A stretch of 64,000 nucleotides of DNA from Chrysomallon squamiferum (lineage: Eukaryota > Mollusca > Gastropoda > Neomphalida > Peltospiridae). A program made the position numbers and the translations under genes. The number at the start of each line of letters is the position of its first letter. Positions within the stretch are counted from its first letter, which is position 1. The stretch covers positions 10,297,449-10,361,448 of the forward strand of contig CM022669.1 in assembly GCA_012295275.1 (NCBI GenBank), read 5' to 3'. Positions 14,281 through 53,960 of this stretch are shown in pieces. Under the pieces are notes generated by a model, which worked only from the letters and a program-made list of their open reading frames with translations, was not told where the DNA came from and searched no databases.

Positions 14281-14980
14281 TTCATCATGGAGGACTAAAA
14301 TGTTATTGTTGTCATCAAGCAGATGTTCATGATGAGGTGTTTCACAAACTTGCAGATGACAACAACGATGATGATGATAATGAAATTCACTTCCATCATT
14401 ATCCACAATGTGACGGAACTTTGATGTATTACCAAACGCGATAAGCTGTCATTATGCCAAGCTACTGCATCAGCCACGTGCCTGACGTCTGCTGTTGTCA
14501 TTGATCATCACCATGCTTCAAGTGAATCTCACATTTGTTTCATTGTGTTCAAATCGTTTGCAACGCGTGCCGACACTGTGACTCCCCCCACTCTGTTGTG
14601 TCATCATTCCTTTACAGTTTGCCAGTTTCTTTGCACCCATTAATTTGTGGATGCCTCTTTCAATGGTCATTTCATGACCTCCCACTTGACCGGTGTGTGT
14701 GGACAATGCAGCCTGTACAAGCAGTGCACACCTGTCCTTGATTGGGACAGGTGAGAGAGAGACTAGAGAAATTTTTCAACTCATCTCTGTCTCATCCCAT
14801 TAAGATTTGCCAATCATTATTCAGTCTCTGTGATTTGCAAGGACAGTGCTGGTCAGTGCTGGACAGTAGTTTGACCTCTTCACACTGGACACTGTCTAAT
14901 GTCCATCACTATCCATGAACTGTGGTCAGATGCAGAATCATGAGTGAAGTACTTTATTCTGACCACCTGTCTTGTCTGGT
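14281..14980 (+). other. Higher-complexity island with a consensus donor
   Basis: About 700 bp less AT-rich than its surroundings. A donor ggacag|gtgaga is at 14751, next to a short hairpin (gtccttgattgggac). 14815-14900 contains repeated ggacagt/ctggacagt words. It might be an upstream MEF2 leader exon or an enhancer; no protein similarity seen in any frame. Confidence 0.3.
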
Positions 14981-17531
14981 CATTTTCATGGTCAGTAATA
15001 CCTGCAGATCCTATAATGTTTTAGACTCTTCAGTATTCATTCTTACTACTAGGATGTAAGAGCCAAAAATTTCACTACTAAACAATTTTCAAACTGGATT
15101 TAATTCTAAAAAGATAGTTAAACATTTGTTAGAAGGTAAATGTGGTTCTGGATTCTTATAAGGGTAAGGCTTAATTTTTTTATTTCATAGCAATTAGGGC
15201 CATGGACTAGAATGAACATTATAAGCCACTGAAAATTATTTACTCTCTAGGTTTTTCTGATGACAGAAAACATAGTTAAAACAGAAGGAAATATTGCCAT
15301 GGCAAATATGTTTGTAACCAATAACCTGTAATATAACAGCTTACAGAAATGTTTCTAGAATCTTCTGGCAACCAAGGACAGTGACAGAGGAATATTAATT
15401 ATTATTTTTATATTAATGAATATATATATATATATATGTGAGAATTATTACACAGTTACAAACATATCAATGAAATCTGTATCTAAAGTCATATTGTTTA
15501 TTATTATATAAGCAGGTGTTTCATTGCATTAATATAATGAAACAAATATTTATTTTTTAAATCTGGATGTCTGAGAATGATTTGTTTTATGTCTGACTTG
15601 CCTAAAAGTAAGTAATAATAAAGTTTAAAGTAATGCGACTGTTGGCATGGTTACATACATCATTCTAGAAAACTGACTGAAAATACTGCAGATTTTAATC
15701 TTGGTTAACTGTGACGAGGAGGTTATTACCCTTTCTGTTTTTCCTTATGGTTTTGAAAAGAAATAATTTTTCTTAAGTTTCCTGTTAGTGTTTCTTTTCA
15801 TTTTTCGAGATTATTCTTCTTGTTGGTTATGGAATAACAGAATAGTTTTCTGTTTACTTTCCTTTATGATTTTCAGTAATTCGGCCATGTTTTAACTGAG
15901 TTACTGGAATTAATGGAACTCTTTCGAATGATGAGAACATAGTTTCAGTAAGTCTAATTTAAAGAGTATATTTACTTATTTTTGAAATATATTAATGCTC
16001 TATTGTACATAATTTTATCTTTTAATGGAATAGGTATCTGTAGTGTCTTATTTAAGGAATATTATTTGGTTTAAGAAAGAAATTTATGTTGCATAACATG
16101 AGTACTATATATAAATAGTTTTATTATAGAATATATTCATGCAGTTTTTTTAAACGGGAATAAAAATTATTACCTTGTTTAAGGAAAATGTTAAACTATC
16201 CAACTATTAGCATTGTGTTATGATCTGTAATTTAAAGACTACATATCTGAATATTTAATGAAATTTGTTTAGAAGATAAGTTTCTTCATTTTGATATTTA
16301 TCTTAGTTTCACTAAAGACTGCTTTTTTTTTATCTTAATGAATAAAAAACAAAAACAAATGAATATTTAAACAATCAGTGAAAAAAATAAAATGAAATAC
16401 ACTAAAATAAATAAATAAACAAGTAAATAAATTAATAATAATGAGTCAGTAAAACTGTTAAAAAAGAAATATATATATATATAGATAGATAGATAAAAAA
16501 ATATTTACAATAACCAAATTTTAAAAAATGTTAGTTTAGTTTTATCAAAATTCAATTTGAATAACTAACAGAAATGAGGTAAAAAAAAAAATTCATAAAA
16601 AAAGTCATTTAAATATGTTAATATATTTTTTAAAATTCCCAATTTTTTTTTTCCATGAATGTTTTTACAATATCAAATATATAACATAAACTGAAGTTTT
16701 TGCCATATCATTGCTATGCAATAAATACTGATATGCCATGGCCAGATACTCCAATTCATTTTTTAAATATTTTTTTTTTATGTCCCCATCTCTGGTAGTG
16801 TAACAGGTATCTAAAATCAGGTAATATGATTTGTTTCTCCACTATTAAACTAGAACTGTACACATAGCTATCATCTAAGTGTCAGTTGAAGTACACTGAA
16901 TTAATAGTTTTATTATGCTTGAAAAATTTATGACCAGAAACTCATGGTATTGATAAAAAATATAACTGTTAAAAATGAAAAATGGAGAGAGTTTTTGAAA
17001 GATATATTAATTCACCATGACTTTTAAAAATTATTTAAGTGGTTTTTACAGGCAGTGTGGTTTATAGCATATTTAATCAGTCAGATTTTAAAAATGTTTA
17101 TTTCATATCCTTTCCTTATTAACACATAGTTATGTTTCTTTTGGTTGTTATTTTCTTTTCTTTAAATTCTGAAAGAATATAAATTTAAATCTGTTTTTAC
17201 AGAATTTTCAAACAGTCAAAGTAAAATTTCGAATAGCACAGATATTAAGAAAAAAAAATTAAATTCTTTTCAACCTTCAGAACTGAAACTTTGATGTTGA
17301 TGTTTGTTTTGACCAACACAAAATAAGGAGAAAACAAACAATTTTTATTTATTTTTGAAATATTTTTATTGAGTAATAAAAGGATTGCTTAAATGTCAAT
17401 CTTTAAATTTTTTAAATAAAAAATATTTACAGAATTATAAATGAGAATATGTACTTTTTTAAACTGCACATAATACAAAAAACTATTTTCAAAATGTTTT
17501 GATTTGTCAGTTAAATTCACTAGAATTATTT

Positions 17532-17571
<40 letters not shown>

Positions 17572-19470
17572 CTTCTGTGTGTGTATATATATATACATCT
17601 GGGTTTGTTTTTTTAATCAAAAACAATTAAAACATTTAAAGCTTTATAAACATAAGCAGATTTCACTTAACTTTGCTAATTAAAACTCTTCTTGTAATTT
17701 TTGTATTATAAGGATTTAAAAAAAAAAAAAGATCTGAATACCAGATAAACATTATCAGTTATTAAACCGAATTTAATTTCAGTCATTTACAGTAATGTTT
17801 CACAAACCACATGATTGCCTCTGCCTGATGTATAATCAGCCATACTTAATGTTATAAGTGACCATTCAGTAGAGAATATAAATCACCTCGTCACTGCTTA
17901 CTCACACCAAACTACTCACCACCCCTCTGTGATCTCTAGATTTGGCTCAGTGACTTTCTATTGAGATCCTGGCCATGCATGACTTGAAGTGTGTAACCCC
18001 TGATGAACCTCACCAGCATAAATTCATGGGTCAATTACCTACAAAGTGTGTTAATTTGTCTTCTGTCCCGCCTCTGGTATTCGATATGGACCAGCCCCAG
18101 GCAGTAAGGAAAGGTTTTCTGAGGACACCTAAATGGCTACTGTTTAGCCAACATGGACACTTCACTGGCTGTTTTGTGGTCAGCCTTCCAAATGTGACAA
18201 TCCAAGTTCTTTATTAGGCAAAAGATTTAAGAATTTTGGATATTTGCTTACCTGCAATCACATTCTGAAAGACAAAGATTTAGATTTAATACAACGTAGT
18301 ATTGTTTATTAAGTGAAATGACAGTTAAAATAATGTTGTTGTAATGGATTATTTAGTATTGTGAATTTTGTTTTTTATTCATATAAGTATATAATTATAT
18401 TGTCTTATCAGTACATGTATGTAATATTATATGTGTATTTCAGAGATGCTGGAATACACACTCTAAAATTAATGCATATGTAAAAACACACACTCATATA
18501 CATTCACACAAGCATGTACATAAATTCAGACAAATTATTTAAAGCTGCTTAGTGGTACATTATATATATTATATGTCAATGAAATTTCTTTAGATTTAAT
18601 GTATATGATACAAGTAATTTTTATTCTCACTTTAATATCTAACATTTAATAATAGTCACACATTTTAGTTTTAATGCTGTCAGTTTAATAATTGTTAATA
18701 TCTTCAGTATTAACATAAGAACTATTTTTAGTCTTACCAGTTCAAAATCTGTTGGCAAATATCCATCATGGACATAATTTCCCAATGCAGTTTGTTATGA
18801 CCGTTTAAAACTTACTTTCCACATAAATTATGTTTTTTTTAATCATATCTGTTTGACACACGCTCTTTTAAATCAATGTCTGTCATTAAGAATTCTTATA
18901 AAATTGTACCGATTTCTAGAAACTGCATCTATAATTGTTATTTCTTAAATCTAAAAACACAGCCTGAAAACTACATCAATGGTTTAGAATATTTGTAATT
19001 ATTAACACTCTTTTTGAAATCTAAAATCAAAATCTAAAAACCACATGAATGATTTAGGGAATTTTTATAAATCTTTCTGTAATCTTTGAATTACTATACA
19101 GTAAATCTTTTCAAGCTTGGAAAATGTATTTTGTCAAGGAGACATAATGAGTAGTTGGATTTTAAAATCAATAATGATCTTTGTATGAAAGTTGTAATTG
19201 AAAAACTTCATGGTAAGTATTTTTAGCAAATGTCGCTGCTGCCCAGCTAGTTAGCACATAAACACACGCACACACACACAGAAACACAGTGGACAGAGGA
19301 TCATCAAATTATTATTAAAAGTAAGGCGACTTGTCTCTGCTGGATCTAATTTATTTTTAGCTGGTGTTGATTAAATGTTTTCTTCTAAATGTATTCATCA
19401 ATAGCAGTCATCACAGTGTCGTAAAAATTTTTGATTAACTTTTTTTTGTGAACATTTTTCTGTTTTTCAG
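14981..19470. other. AT-rich spacer or leader intron upstream of MEF2
   Basis: Mostly simple AT-rich DNA with (TG)n at 17541-17566. 17810-18220 is a more complex island with an 80-codon frame (17975-18217) that I could not relate to any family and a donor-like gca|gtaagg at 18104. Otherwise nothing recognised. Confidence 0.4.
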
Positions 19471-19588
19471 AATTTGTGCTGACTTCATTTGACTGACTTA
19501 TTTCTAGAACTGAAGAACTTATTTATACATCGGTTCTACATACGGCTTAACATTGGCTGAGTCAAGCAAAGCCTCGAACAGCACTAAA
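19471..19588 (+). other. MEF2: MEF2 5' UTR part of first coding exon
   Basis: A strong acceptor (tttttctgtttttcag) ends at 19470, so the leader continuing into the ATG at 19589 is probably spliced to one or more upstream non-coding exons, as in other animal MEF2 genes. The upstream exon is not proven; candidate donors are at 14751 and 12208. No competing in-frame ATG lies between the acceptor and 19589. Confidence 0.6.
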
Positions 19589-39654
<20,066 letters not shown>

Positions 39655-39666
39655 GATCAGTGGCCT

Positions 39667-39756
39667 GGACACAAATGTCCTTGAGTCAAGCAGTTCTCAA
39701 TTATGCTTGGTCATTTGTTGACGACCAAGCCGTGTGGTCCAGTATAAATGACCACA
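39667..39756 (+). promoter_or_regulatory. Cluster of hairpins immediately after the MEF2 stop codon
   Basis: Three inverted repeats read directly: GGACA-caaa-TGTCC (39667-39680), GCTTGGTC-10nt-GACCAAGC (39705-39730, perfect 8-bp stem) and TGTGGTC-10nt-GACCACA (39733-39756, perfect 7-bp stem). The two larger ones share GGTC/GACC arms and 10-nt loops, and GACCA (39723-39727) could instead pair with TGGTC (39735-39739), giving a mutually exclusive fold. Function unknown; a 3' UTR protein- or RNA-binding element is an inference. Confidence 0.45.
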
Positions 39757-40945
39757 AATGGCCGCTAAAAGTTAAAAAAAAAAAAATTAAAATGTATCTG
39801 CATGTTTGCACAGCTGTAAATTGTATTTCTGCAAGCATTGTAAGGCTTGACCTTGAATCTGGAGAGGGTTTAAAGACTGCGTGACTTGGTGCCTTCGCTT
39901 CAGTCAGGTGAAACTTGTTGGATTTTATCGGCCTATGTAAATAAATCTCATATATAATGTGTCAAAAGTTGGATGCTATTTAGTGTTTTCTTATTTAACT
40001 GTGTTGCCATTGTATTTTACTAATGTTGCATTTGTACTGAAAAGTAATTGTTTTGTTTTTGTTTGTTCTGTTTTTGTTTTGTTTTTTTCTTCTAAGAATA
40101 ACCCTGGAGTTTTTCCCTGTGGTACTGTGACACAAACATTGTGATACATCATGTGATTATTTCTGTTGAAGTAGTGCAGATAGAGTTACTCCTCTTTGAA
40201 ACTGATACTATTTTCTAATGAACTTTCTGTTATTTAGTTGAGAAACTTCAGATGTTGCAAAATGAACAGAATACTTTCAAACAGCATTTGTGTTTAGTTG
40301 TTGTAGAATTTATCATTTATTTCCCATGATTTTCAGAACTGGTTTTAAAACAAGATAAGAAAGTATAGGTAAGAAATAGTCTCATCTAAAGCAGAAATAT
40401 TCTCCAGTAAATTGGTGTTACTCATCGTATAGATAGTGCTTTTTACTCACAGTAGATTTTAAATTCAGGTGCAACAAAAAAAAAAAAAAAAAAAAAATTA
40501 TTGATAGTTACATATACTAGTTTTTATCCTTTTATTATAATTACACCATCATAATGCTAAAAAAAAAAAAAAAAAAAAAAAAAAAATAATAATAAATAAA
40601 TAATAATAAAATTGTTGGAAAATTAAAAATTTAATTTTTAAAGTCATTAGATAGTTTAGTGATGAATTTAAATTTTATGAAGGACAAATGTTTTCCAGAC
40701 TGAGCTGATGTAGTTTTATCTGATGCTACTGTAACTTAAAATTAAATTAGATTCTCTTTTTACTATTTCTTATCACAATAAAACTGTTGTATAAATTTAA
40801 GAAAAATTAAAAAGAAATTACTGACTAAAATTCAGTTGTTATTTCTTTTCAAAAACACCAAAATTATATTCTTCAAAACATTATGGAAATTTTTTAAAAA
40901 CCACATTTAGTTGTTATAGTTCTAAAAACTTTTAAACAAAAAAAG

Positions 40946-40977
<32 letters not shown>

Positions 40978-42521
40978 CAACAGTTGTACATTATTAAATT
41001 ATTTTGTTGTTGTTAAAGATCTAGTTATCATGGTGCTTTTTTAATTTTGTGAAATTCTAGTTTTTAACATGTTCTACAGTGACTCCTGTGATGTTGTTTT
41101 AGGGCAACAGAATTGTCTGCCCGCCCTCATTTGATTGGTGCAATAAACGATGTGTGCCAGTTTAATAACAAACGAGCTGTAACTAGAAAGCTTCCTTTTT
41201 TCTTCATTATTTTTATAATTTATTTATTATTATTATTTTTTTATTTTTACAAGATATCTAAAATTTAGATTTTTAACTCTTTATAGTTGGCAGAAAATTA
41301 AAATTTCAGTTATAGTTAATATATATACTGTTGTCAGAACATTTTAACAGCTAAACAAAAAAGAGTTTTTCTAACTAATTTGTGGTTTTATTGTTTGAGG
41401 TTTTTAAATAAGACAAAATTGTATTTTTGTACTTTGGTGGTTACTGTTATGTATAACCGAATTTTGGTGATAAATTAGCACTTCATAAAATAGATTTTTT
41501 TGATTTTTTTTTTTTTTTAATTTTTTGAAATATGAAGTCATTGTTTTGCATATAATACTATAAAGTTACATGATTCTTTCGGGAATTGGGATAGTTGTAT
41601 GTATATATATATATATATATGCCATATCAGGACTGGACTGGACTTGTGGTCCAGAACTGGACTTCTTGTCCAACATTGTGCCTTGAAAAACATTTGCTAG
41701 TTGAGACTTTGGGTCAAGGCTTAACATGTGAATAATTTGTAGTATATAAATTCGTACAGGTCTTTTGCATGTGGATGTTTGTAAAAAAAAAAAAAGAGAA
41801 GAAAAAAAAAAAGAAATGAATAGAAAAATGACACCTCATCTAACTGTCAGTAAATATATCTTTGTATTCTTTTACAGGCCTGCTAATTAGCTAATGTTTT
41901 AAATATAAAGTAGAAGCATTTATAATATATTAAGAATAATGTACAATACTAATTCTTTTCTGTTTTTTCTTTTTGTTTTTTTCTCAGAAACTTACAGACT
42001 ATTCAAAACTTAATAATCTAAGGAATACTTTAGCACTGTTTGTTATTTAGAGGTGATTTAAAAAAATAAAATGCAGGAATTTATAAGAAATTTAAATTTA
42101 TTGGAAAGAATGTAAATTTGTTATTTAAAAAATTGTTGAAATTCCTGTGATAACTGATTTTTAACTGTATTTTAGGCCTTAATATTATTTACATTTGAAA
42201 GATGGGTATTGTAAATTGATGACAGAATGTTTTAAAACAAGACAAACTGTTAATATGGTAAATAGAAACTGATAAAACATATCAACTGGTAAAAATGCTA
42301 TAGATGAAAAATGTTATGCCCTAAATCTTTTTTTTTTTTTTTTTATATATTTGTATAAAGCATTTTTATACTAAGTCTGTATTGCACTCCAATACTAGTT
42401 AGGCCTAAACTAGTTTGGTGTTTTGCTAGTTTGTAAAAAGGTAGTTGTAAATTATTATAAATAAAATGTAATTCTGTGAAGTCTTTAAGAATGGGATATT
42501 TTCTTTTATTTGTTTATTTTT

Positions 42522-42522
<1 letters not shown>

Positions 42523-42569
<47 letters not shown>
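42523..42569. repeat. (ATT)n microsatellite
   Basis: About 47 bp of ATT repeat in the putative MEF2 3' UTR. Confidence 0.95.
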
Positions 42570-42571
<2 letters not shown>

Positions 42572-43200
42572 TTTATCCATTTAAAAATCTTTATTTTCTG
42601 AACCAGAAGAATGAGTTTGGAGAAATGGAGACAAACAATATTAATAGGTTTTTGTATTATTATAATTTATTTCCATTTAAAAACAAATAATAATAATAAT
42701 TTTAAAAAAACTATTCTGATAAAATATGATCATATATGATATACACACTGTTTTTTACTGGTGTAAAAATCTCACTTTGTAGGTTTGGAGTTATCTTAAA
42801 TAATTATCACCCCTTACTAATACTATCTTCTAATAAACTGTTGTTGTTTTAATGCTGATTTTTACTTTCATTTAATTTCACAAATTTTATTTTCTTATTG
42901 AATTTCCTTTGAGAGTTTGTGGTTTATAAAAGAAACTGTTTTTCACAGGATCATGTACAGGAATTTTAAACATATCTGGTTTTATTTGTTTTTTAATGTA
43001 ACTGAAAATTTGTAATGAATATTTTAACATGTTTTTTGTGCAAATGGCTGCATTTAACTGCAGCTGGGATTGTTTTTAAAGATCAATATTTCTCTGTCTC
43101 ATGAATACTATGACTTTGTTGTGTCACTGTTCAGAACACAAGAAGGTTTTGAAACTATTTTCTACAAAATAAAGTGCTTTTTAAATGTTTTTATTAATGG

Positions 43201-46200
43201 TTACTCCATTTGATATGAAAATAATAACAATATGTCATTTTTGTGTGTGCGTGTAAATTGTAACTTTTTTCATGCTGTAGTATATTATTGTTGCTGGTAA
43301 GTTATTGTCAAATTACATTGTGAAATGAGTTGTTATTGACATCAAGTAAGAGATGTGGAATTGTTGACGTGACTCTACATTAGCTCAACTTTACACCATG
43401 TTGTAATATACATGCATGTTGTAGATAAGTCCATTAGCACACTAACAATTACTGTTTTCACTTTGAACTGCTCACATGACAATGTAGAATGAAAATTGTC
43501 TGAATGTGCACTTGTTTTTGTTTTTCATAAAAAAATTTAAATGTGCAATTCAGTGGGGATTTTTTTTTTTTTTTTATAATTTGTACATCTACTACTTTCC
43601 AAGTTTGTTGTTTTTAAATTAGACTTTAATTCAGTAATCTTGCCATTAAATACATTTTAAAAAATTAAAAAATTAACAAATTAAAAGATTTAAATTATAT
43701 AAAATTAAATTAAAATAAATAACTAAATAACTAAATAAATAAATACATAAATAAATTTGTTAAATATAATAAACTTAAATAATATATAAAAAAATAACCT
43801 GGAATATTCTGGAACAAACATATTATGGGTTGATTATAAAAATGAATACCTCTGTTGGTAGAATGTGTACAATTCTAAAAATTTAAAACTTTTCTTTTCT
43901 ATTATTATGTCACCTTGTCAACCTAAAAATATATATATATATATATAAAATAATAATAAAATAAAATAAATAAATAAATAAATAAATAAAAGATGATACC
44001 CTAGAATAGTATCATTAAACACTCTATGTTTTAACTAAGATATTTTTAATTAGTTATAAATATTATCTCCCTTGTATATTGTGTGACCGGTTTTCTCACA
44101 AAATATTGTAAAAAGAAATTATCACTCCACATTAATTATAATTAATGTACCATACACTGAGGTTTATGTCTTTTTCTCTTTGAAAGAAGAAACGAATCAG
44201 ATTTTGGTGATATGATCTACAACATAAATGTTGTAAAAACGTGGTGATAATGTGTCGTACACTTCATGATTATGAATGTTGTTGGTCTCACATGTATTTT
44301 AAGTGTGTGATGCTTTTTTTTCTGAACAATGAATTTACCATATTATTTTAATCTCTGGGGGGAAAAAAGTTTAAAAAGTGCAGTTGTTATGAATATCCAT
44401 TAAAGTATGATCAATTTGTTTTAGAAATTTGCATGCAGTTCAAAATATTTAGTTTTCGAGGTGTTACCAGTATCCATTAAAGTATGTCCAATTTATTTAA
44501 ATATATCAAAATATTTATTTTTGGAGTAAAGTAAAAATCCATTATGTTGTTACTACTGCTTTGGTAATCATTTTTATTTAAATTTTTATTACAAGTAGCC
44601 ATCTTATTCAAACAGTTTTTTGTTTTTGTATTAATTTAATGACACTTTAACTAAAACATATTTCAGATTATGGATTATGTATTACCAAAAATGCAGTATT
44701 CAGTTTCAGAATATTTGGTATCATTTGGAGCTTGATATTTGTAACATGTATAAATGAAAACAATAATAATTTTTGGCTAAAAATTCTTTTGTTGAAAATA
44801 AATTTACTATTCAGAATGTAATAGTCTTTTCTTTTCAGTTAATGTCTAAAAAATTATAATTTTAAAACACATATTGTTACCACATAGTTAAGACTGTCAG
44901 AAATTTATTTTTAAATTGGAACTTGTTATAGAAATTTAGAACTGTGATGCAGATAGAATAATAATTAGGACGATGTGCATTTGAAGTACAGAAATGCGTA
45001 GAAATGATGTATATCGTCATGGCAACAAATAACAAATCAGTCGTGGAACAGTTCTTGCATCTCTAAGGAGTCAATGTGTGAGAGATGTATCACTTTAGAC
45101 ATTCATACATTGATAGTTTTGAGAAATTACCTTGCTCTGTAGTTTGGCACTGTGTACTTACACTGTATACTTATATGATGGTAAACAAACAATGACCTCA
45201 TCAAATGTATGGAGAGACAGAATTAAAAAAGTTGTTCAACGTATGTATTTTGTTGTTTGTTTTTAAATTGTTTTGTGTCTGTTGTTGTTATTTTTAGTTC
45301 AGTATGAAACCTGTAGATTCTAGTTCATTAATAATAATACATAATGACAACGTTAGAAATAGAGAAACTGAAGTGAGAAGAAAGAGGAAATGAGTGACAG
45401 AGAGAGAGAGAGATGGTGAGAGAGCAATGGAAAGAGAAAGAGAGATGATAAAGGAACTCTGATCATATTTAACTAAATTATATTTATAAATGGAATGTGA
45501 CACAGGTTTTTCTCCATTAAAAAAAAAAATTAAAAAATCCATCCTCATGATAACCTCTAAATTACAGCATCTATGAGAGGTTCACCTGCAATGCATTTTA
45601 TCATGTTTTAAATGTATATCAATTTTGTCCTGGTCCTTCATATGCCTGTAGCAGATAGTGTTGATATAAATGTGCAAGTATGTAGGTAGGTGGATGGGTG
45701 GGTGGGTGTGTATGTATATGAAGACTCATAAATATGCATATTTATACATATCTCAATTCAGATCTATAATCTCACTCTGAATGAATAAAAATATAATTTA
45801 ACAGCAAAGTACATACACCCACAGAAAAGCGAAAAATAAAATGGAGATGGAAAAACAAAAAGACAGAGAGAACAAGTGTAAATGTTAAATATTTTTGAGA
45901 CACTGTCAGCAGACATTAAAGATAACTTAATGATATTTGAGGGTTTCTCTAAACCAATGTTGTATGGTTTCTGATGGTAAAATGTACTTTCTATCTTAAA
46001 TTCTTCTCAATTTTCTTCTTATTATTATTGTTAATTCAAATTATTTAATTATTTTTTTATTATTTGTATTCAATCTTCAACAAATATCCAATTTAAAAAA
46101 AAAAAATCTGTAATTTATTTTTTTATCTTTGATACTTATATTTGAAACTCTTATCTGTGGCTTCAGAAAACACTGATTTGAAATTAAAATATTAATATTA

Positions 46201-46760
46201 TAAATAATGTGTTTTGAAACTCATTATTTTATTCCACTAAACTATTGAACTGCTGGGAATAAATTTTGACAGCAATGGATTATGATGAAAATCATTTTTC
46301 AAATCTGCTGAAAGGATGTTAAATGCAAACTTATACATTCATATATAAATGTATTGTGAGATATTGATTACATTATATAAATTATCATAAATTTAAAATC
46401 ATTCTGAATATTTCTGTGTAAGTAATACAATTTAATCTTGACCTTTGACAAAAACGAACTATCATTATAAAAATAATAAACCGTCATGGGATTAATTAAT
46501 TCATATAAATTTTTTTTTTTTTAAAAACACAAAAAAAAAAAAAAAAAAAACACAAAAAAAAAATCCCTTTAAGGGAGATAAATCTATATTGACTAATCGA
46601 TCAAATGACTTCCTGATAAAGGAAAGCCGAAAAATGAAAGTTAAGAAAATATTTAAACTTTAAAATTTCGATTTAAAGAAATTTAATAAGACATCGATAA
46701 TTAATCTTCACTTTTAGAAATGTTTCCTTATTTGTTAATCAGTGTATAATTTCATTTATA
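43201..46760. other. Spacer between MEF2 and PGGT1B
   Basis: AT-rich sequence with A/T simple repeats (43670-43990), a GA-rich tract (45370-45450) and poly-A (46529-46560). No exon recognised. The MEF2 3' UTR may extend into it. Confidence 0.5.
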
Positions 46761-46767
46761 ATTTTAT

Positions 46768-46793
46768 ATGACAGAAAAATCGGGAAATCAATG
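46768..46793 (+). other. Possible PGGT1B leader exon end with upstream ATG
   Basis: atATG opens eight codons and is followed by a good donor caat|gtaagt at 46793. Spliced to the acceptor at 47136 it would meet a stop at once (t+aa), so it would be a short uORF before the real start. Both sites are weakly supported. Confidence 0.25.
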
Positions 46794-47140
46794 TAAGTTA
46801 TTGTGTATTCACTAGGAACCTATTTTCAGATATTTGTTCTTGTAGTCTTTATTTTTTGTATCAGTGAAATTTTTAAGTAATAATAATATTAACAATAATA
46901 ATTGTTATTACTATCATTATTTTTTTTTTAAATAATAACTGAAATAACTGAAAAGGAATACGATATTCATTGTTTATGTCCGAGTTCAAAGCAATTCAAA
47001 GACTGAACTATCTAGTATTAAAAATCATTTAAATTCGTCTTCGAAATTTATTTATTTTTATTTTTTTCTCGCTCTATAAATGGTTCTTATTTATTTATTT
47101 ATTTTTAATAATAATACAATTATTTGTCTATTACAGAAGT

Positions 47141-53294
<6,154 letters not shown>

Positions 53295-53960
53295 AGAACA
53301 TGCTGGCGTGCAAATCAATTTGTGAAACGTCATCACTGATATTACATATAAAACGAGTTTTTATATCAGTGATATTAGGCATAAAAGAAATTTTTATATC
53401 AGGTCTGCATCTCAAGAAGAGAAGACCAGTTTAATTCTGCTAATGGTGTCATTTTTCTGAAGACGTAACATTTTAATTGATCATGCTGTGTTTACGAGGA
53501 ATAATGAGACAAAAACACCACAATTATGAAGATTTTACACAATCTACTTGTATGCACAAATGTGCATGTTTACATATATACACAATGTTTTTGTAACAGA
53601 TATCACCATATATTTAATTTTTTGTAACATTAAATATAACTTTAGTATCAGAAAAATTTTCAATATTTTTTTTTTCTTTTGCTAACTTTATAGCAGTTTA
53701 TATACATATATATATTAAAAAAATATAATAATCAGATTCAAGCCATACACAAAAAGAAAAAAAAGAAGTAAGAAATCTTTTGCTTGTAGTATTAATACAA
53801 TTGTTAAGTTCATGCTTGCAGGAATCAAAAAGCTGATTAAATGGATAATCACACTAACTTAACAAGAGGTACATATCACTGCTACTTGAAATGAATTTAT
53901 ACACACTGCTCCAAGTCTTGAAGACTTTCATTAAATAAATCACAAAAAGGGCATTTGGTT
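53295..53960 (+). other. PGGT1B: PGGT1B 3' UTR, probable
   Basis: AT-rich sequence without coding signal after the stop. An AATAAA occurs in ttaaataaatcac near 53934-53939 and could end the transcript; I cannot prove the site. Confidence 0.35.

Larger units (their letters stand above)
39655..43200 (+). other. MEF2: MEF2 3' UTR, probable, end uncertain
   Basis: AT-rich sequence with no exon signals follows the stop. AATAAA hexamers occur at 39940-39945, 41142-41147 (followed closely by GT-rich sequence, the best single candidate) and 43168-43173. Several uses are possible. The first 100 bases contain a hairpin cluster (see separate entry). Homopolymers of about 28 A at 40559-40586 and 31 A at 40946-40976, a T run near 42330 and an (ATT)n array at 42523-42569 lie within. 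Confidence 0.4.

Noticed and set aside
17975-18217. 80-codon open frame
   Set aside because: No similarity or domain recognised, no acceptor fitting its start; kept only as part of an uncharacterised island.
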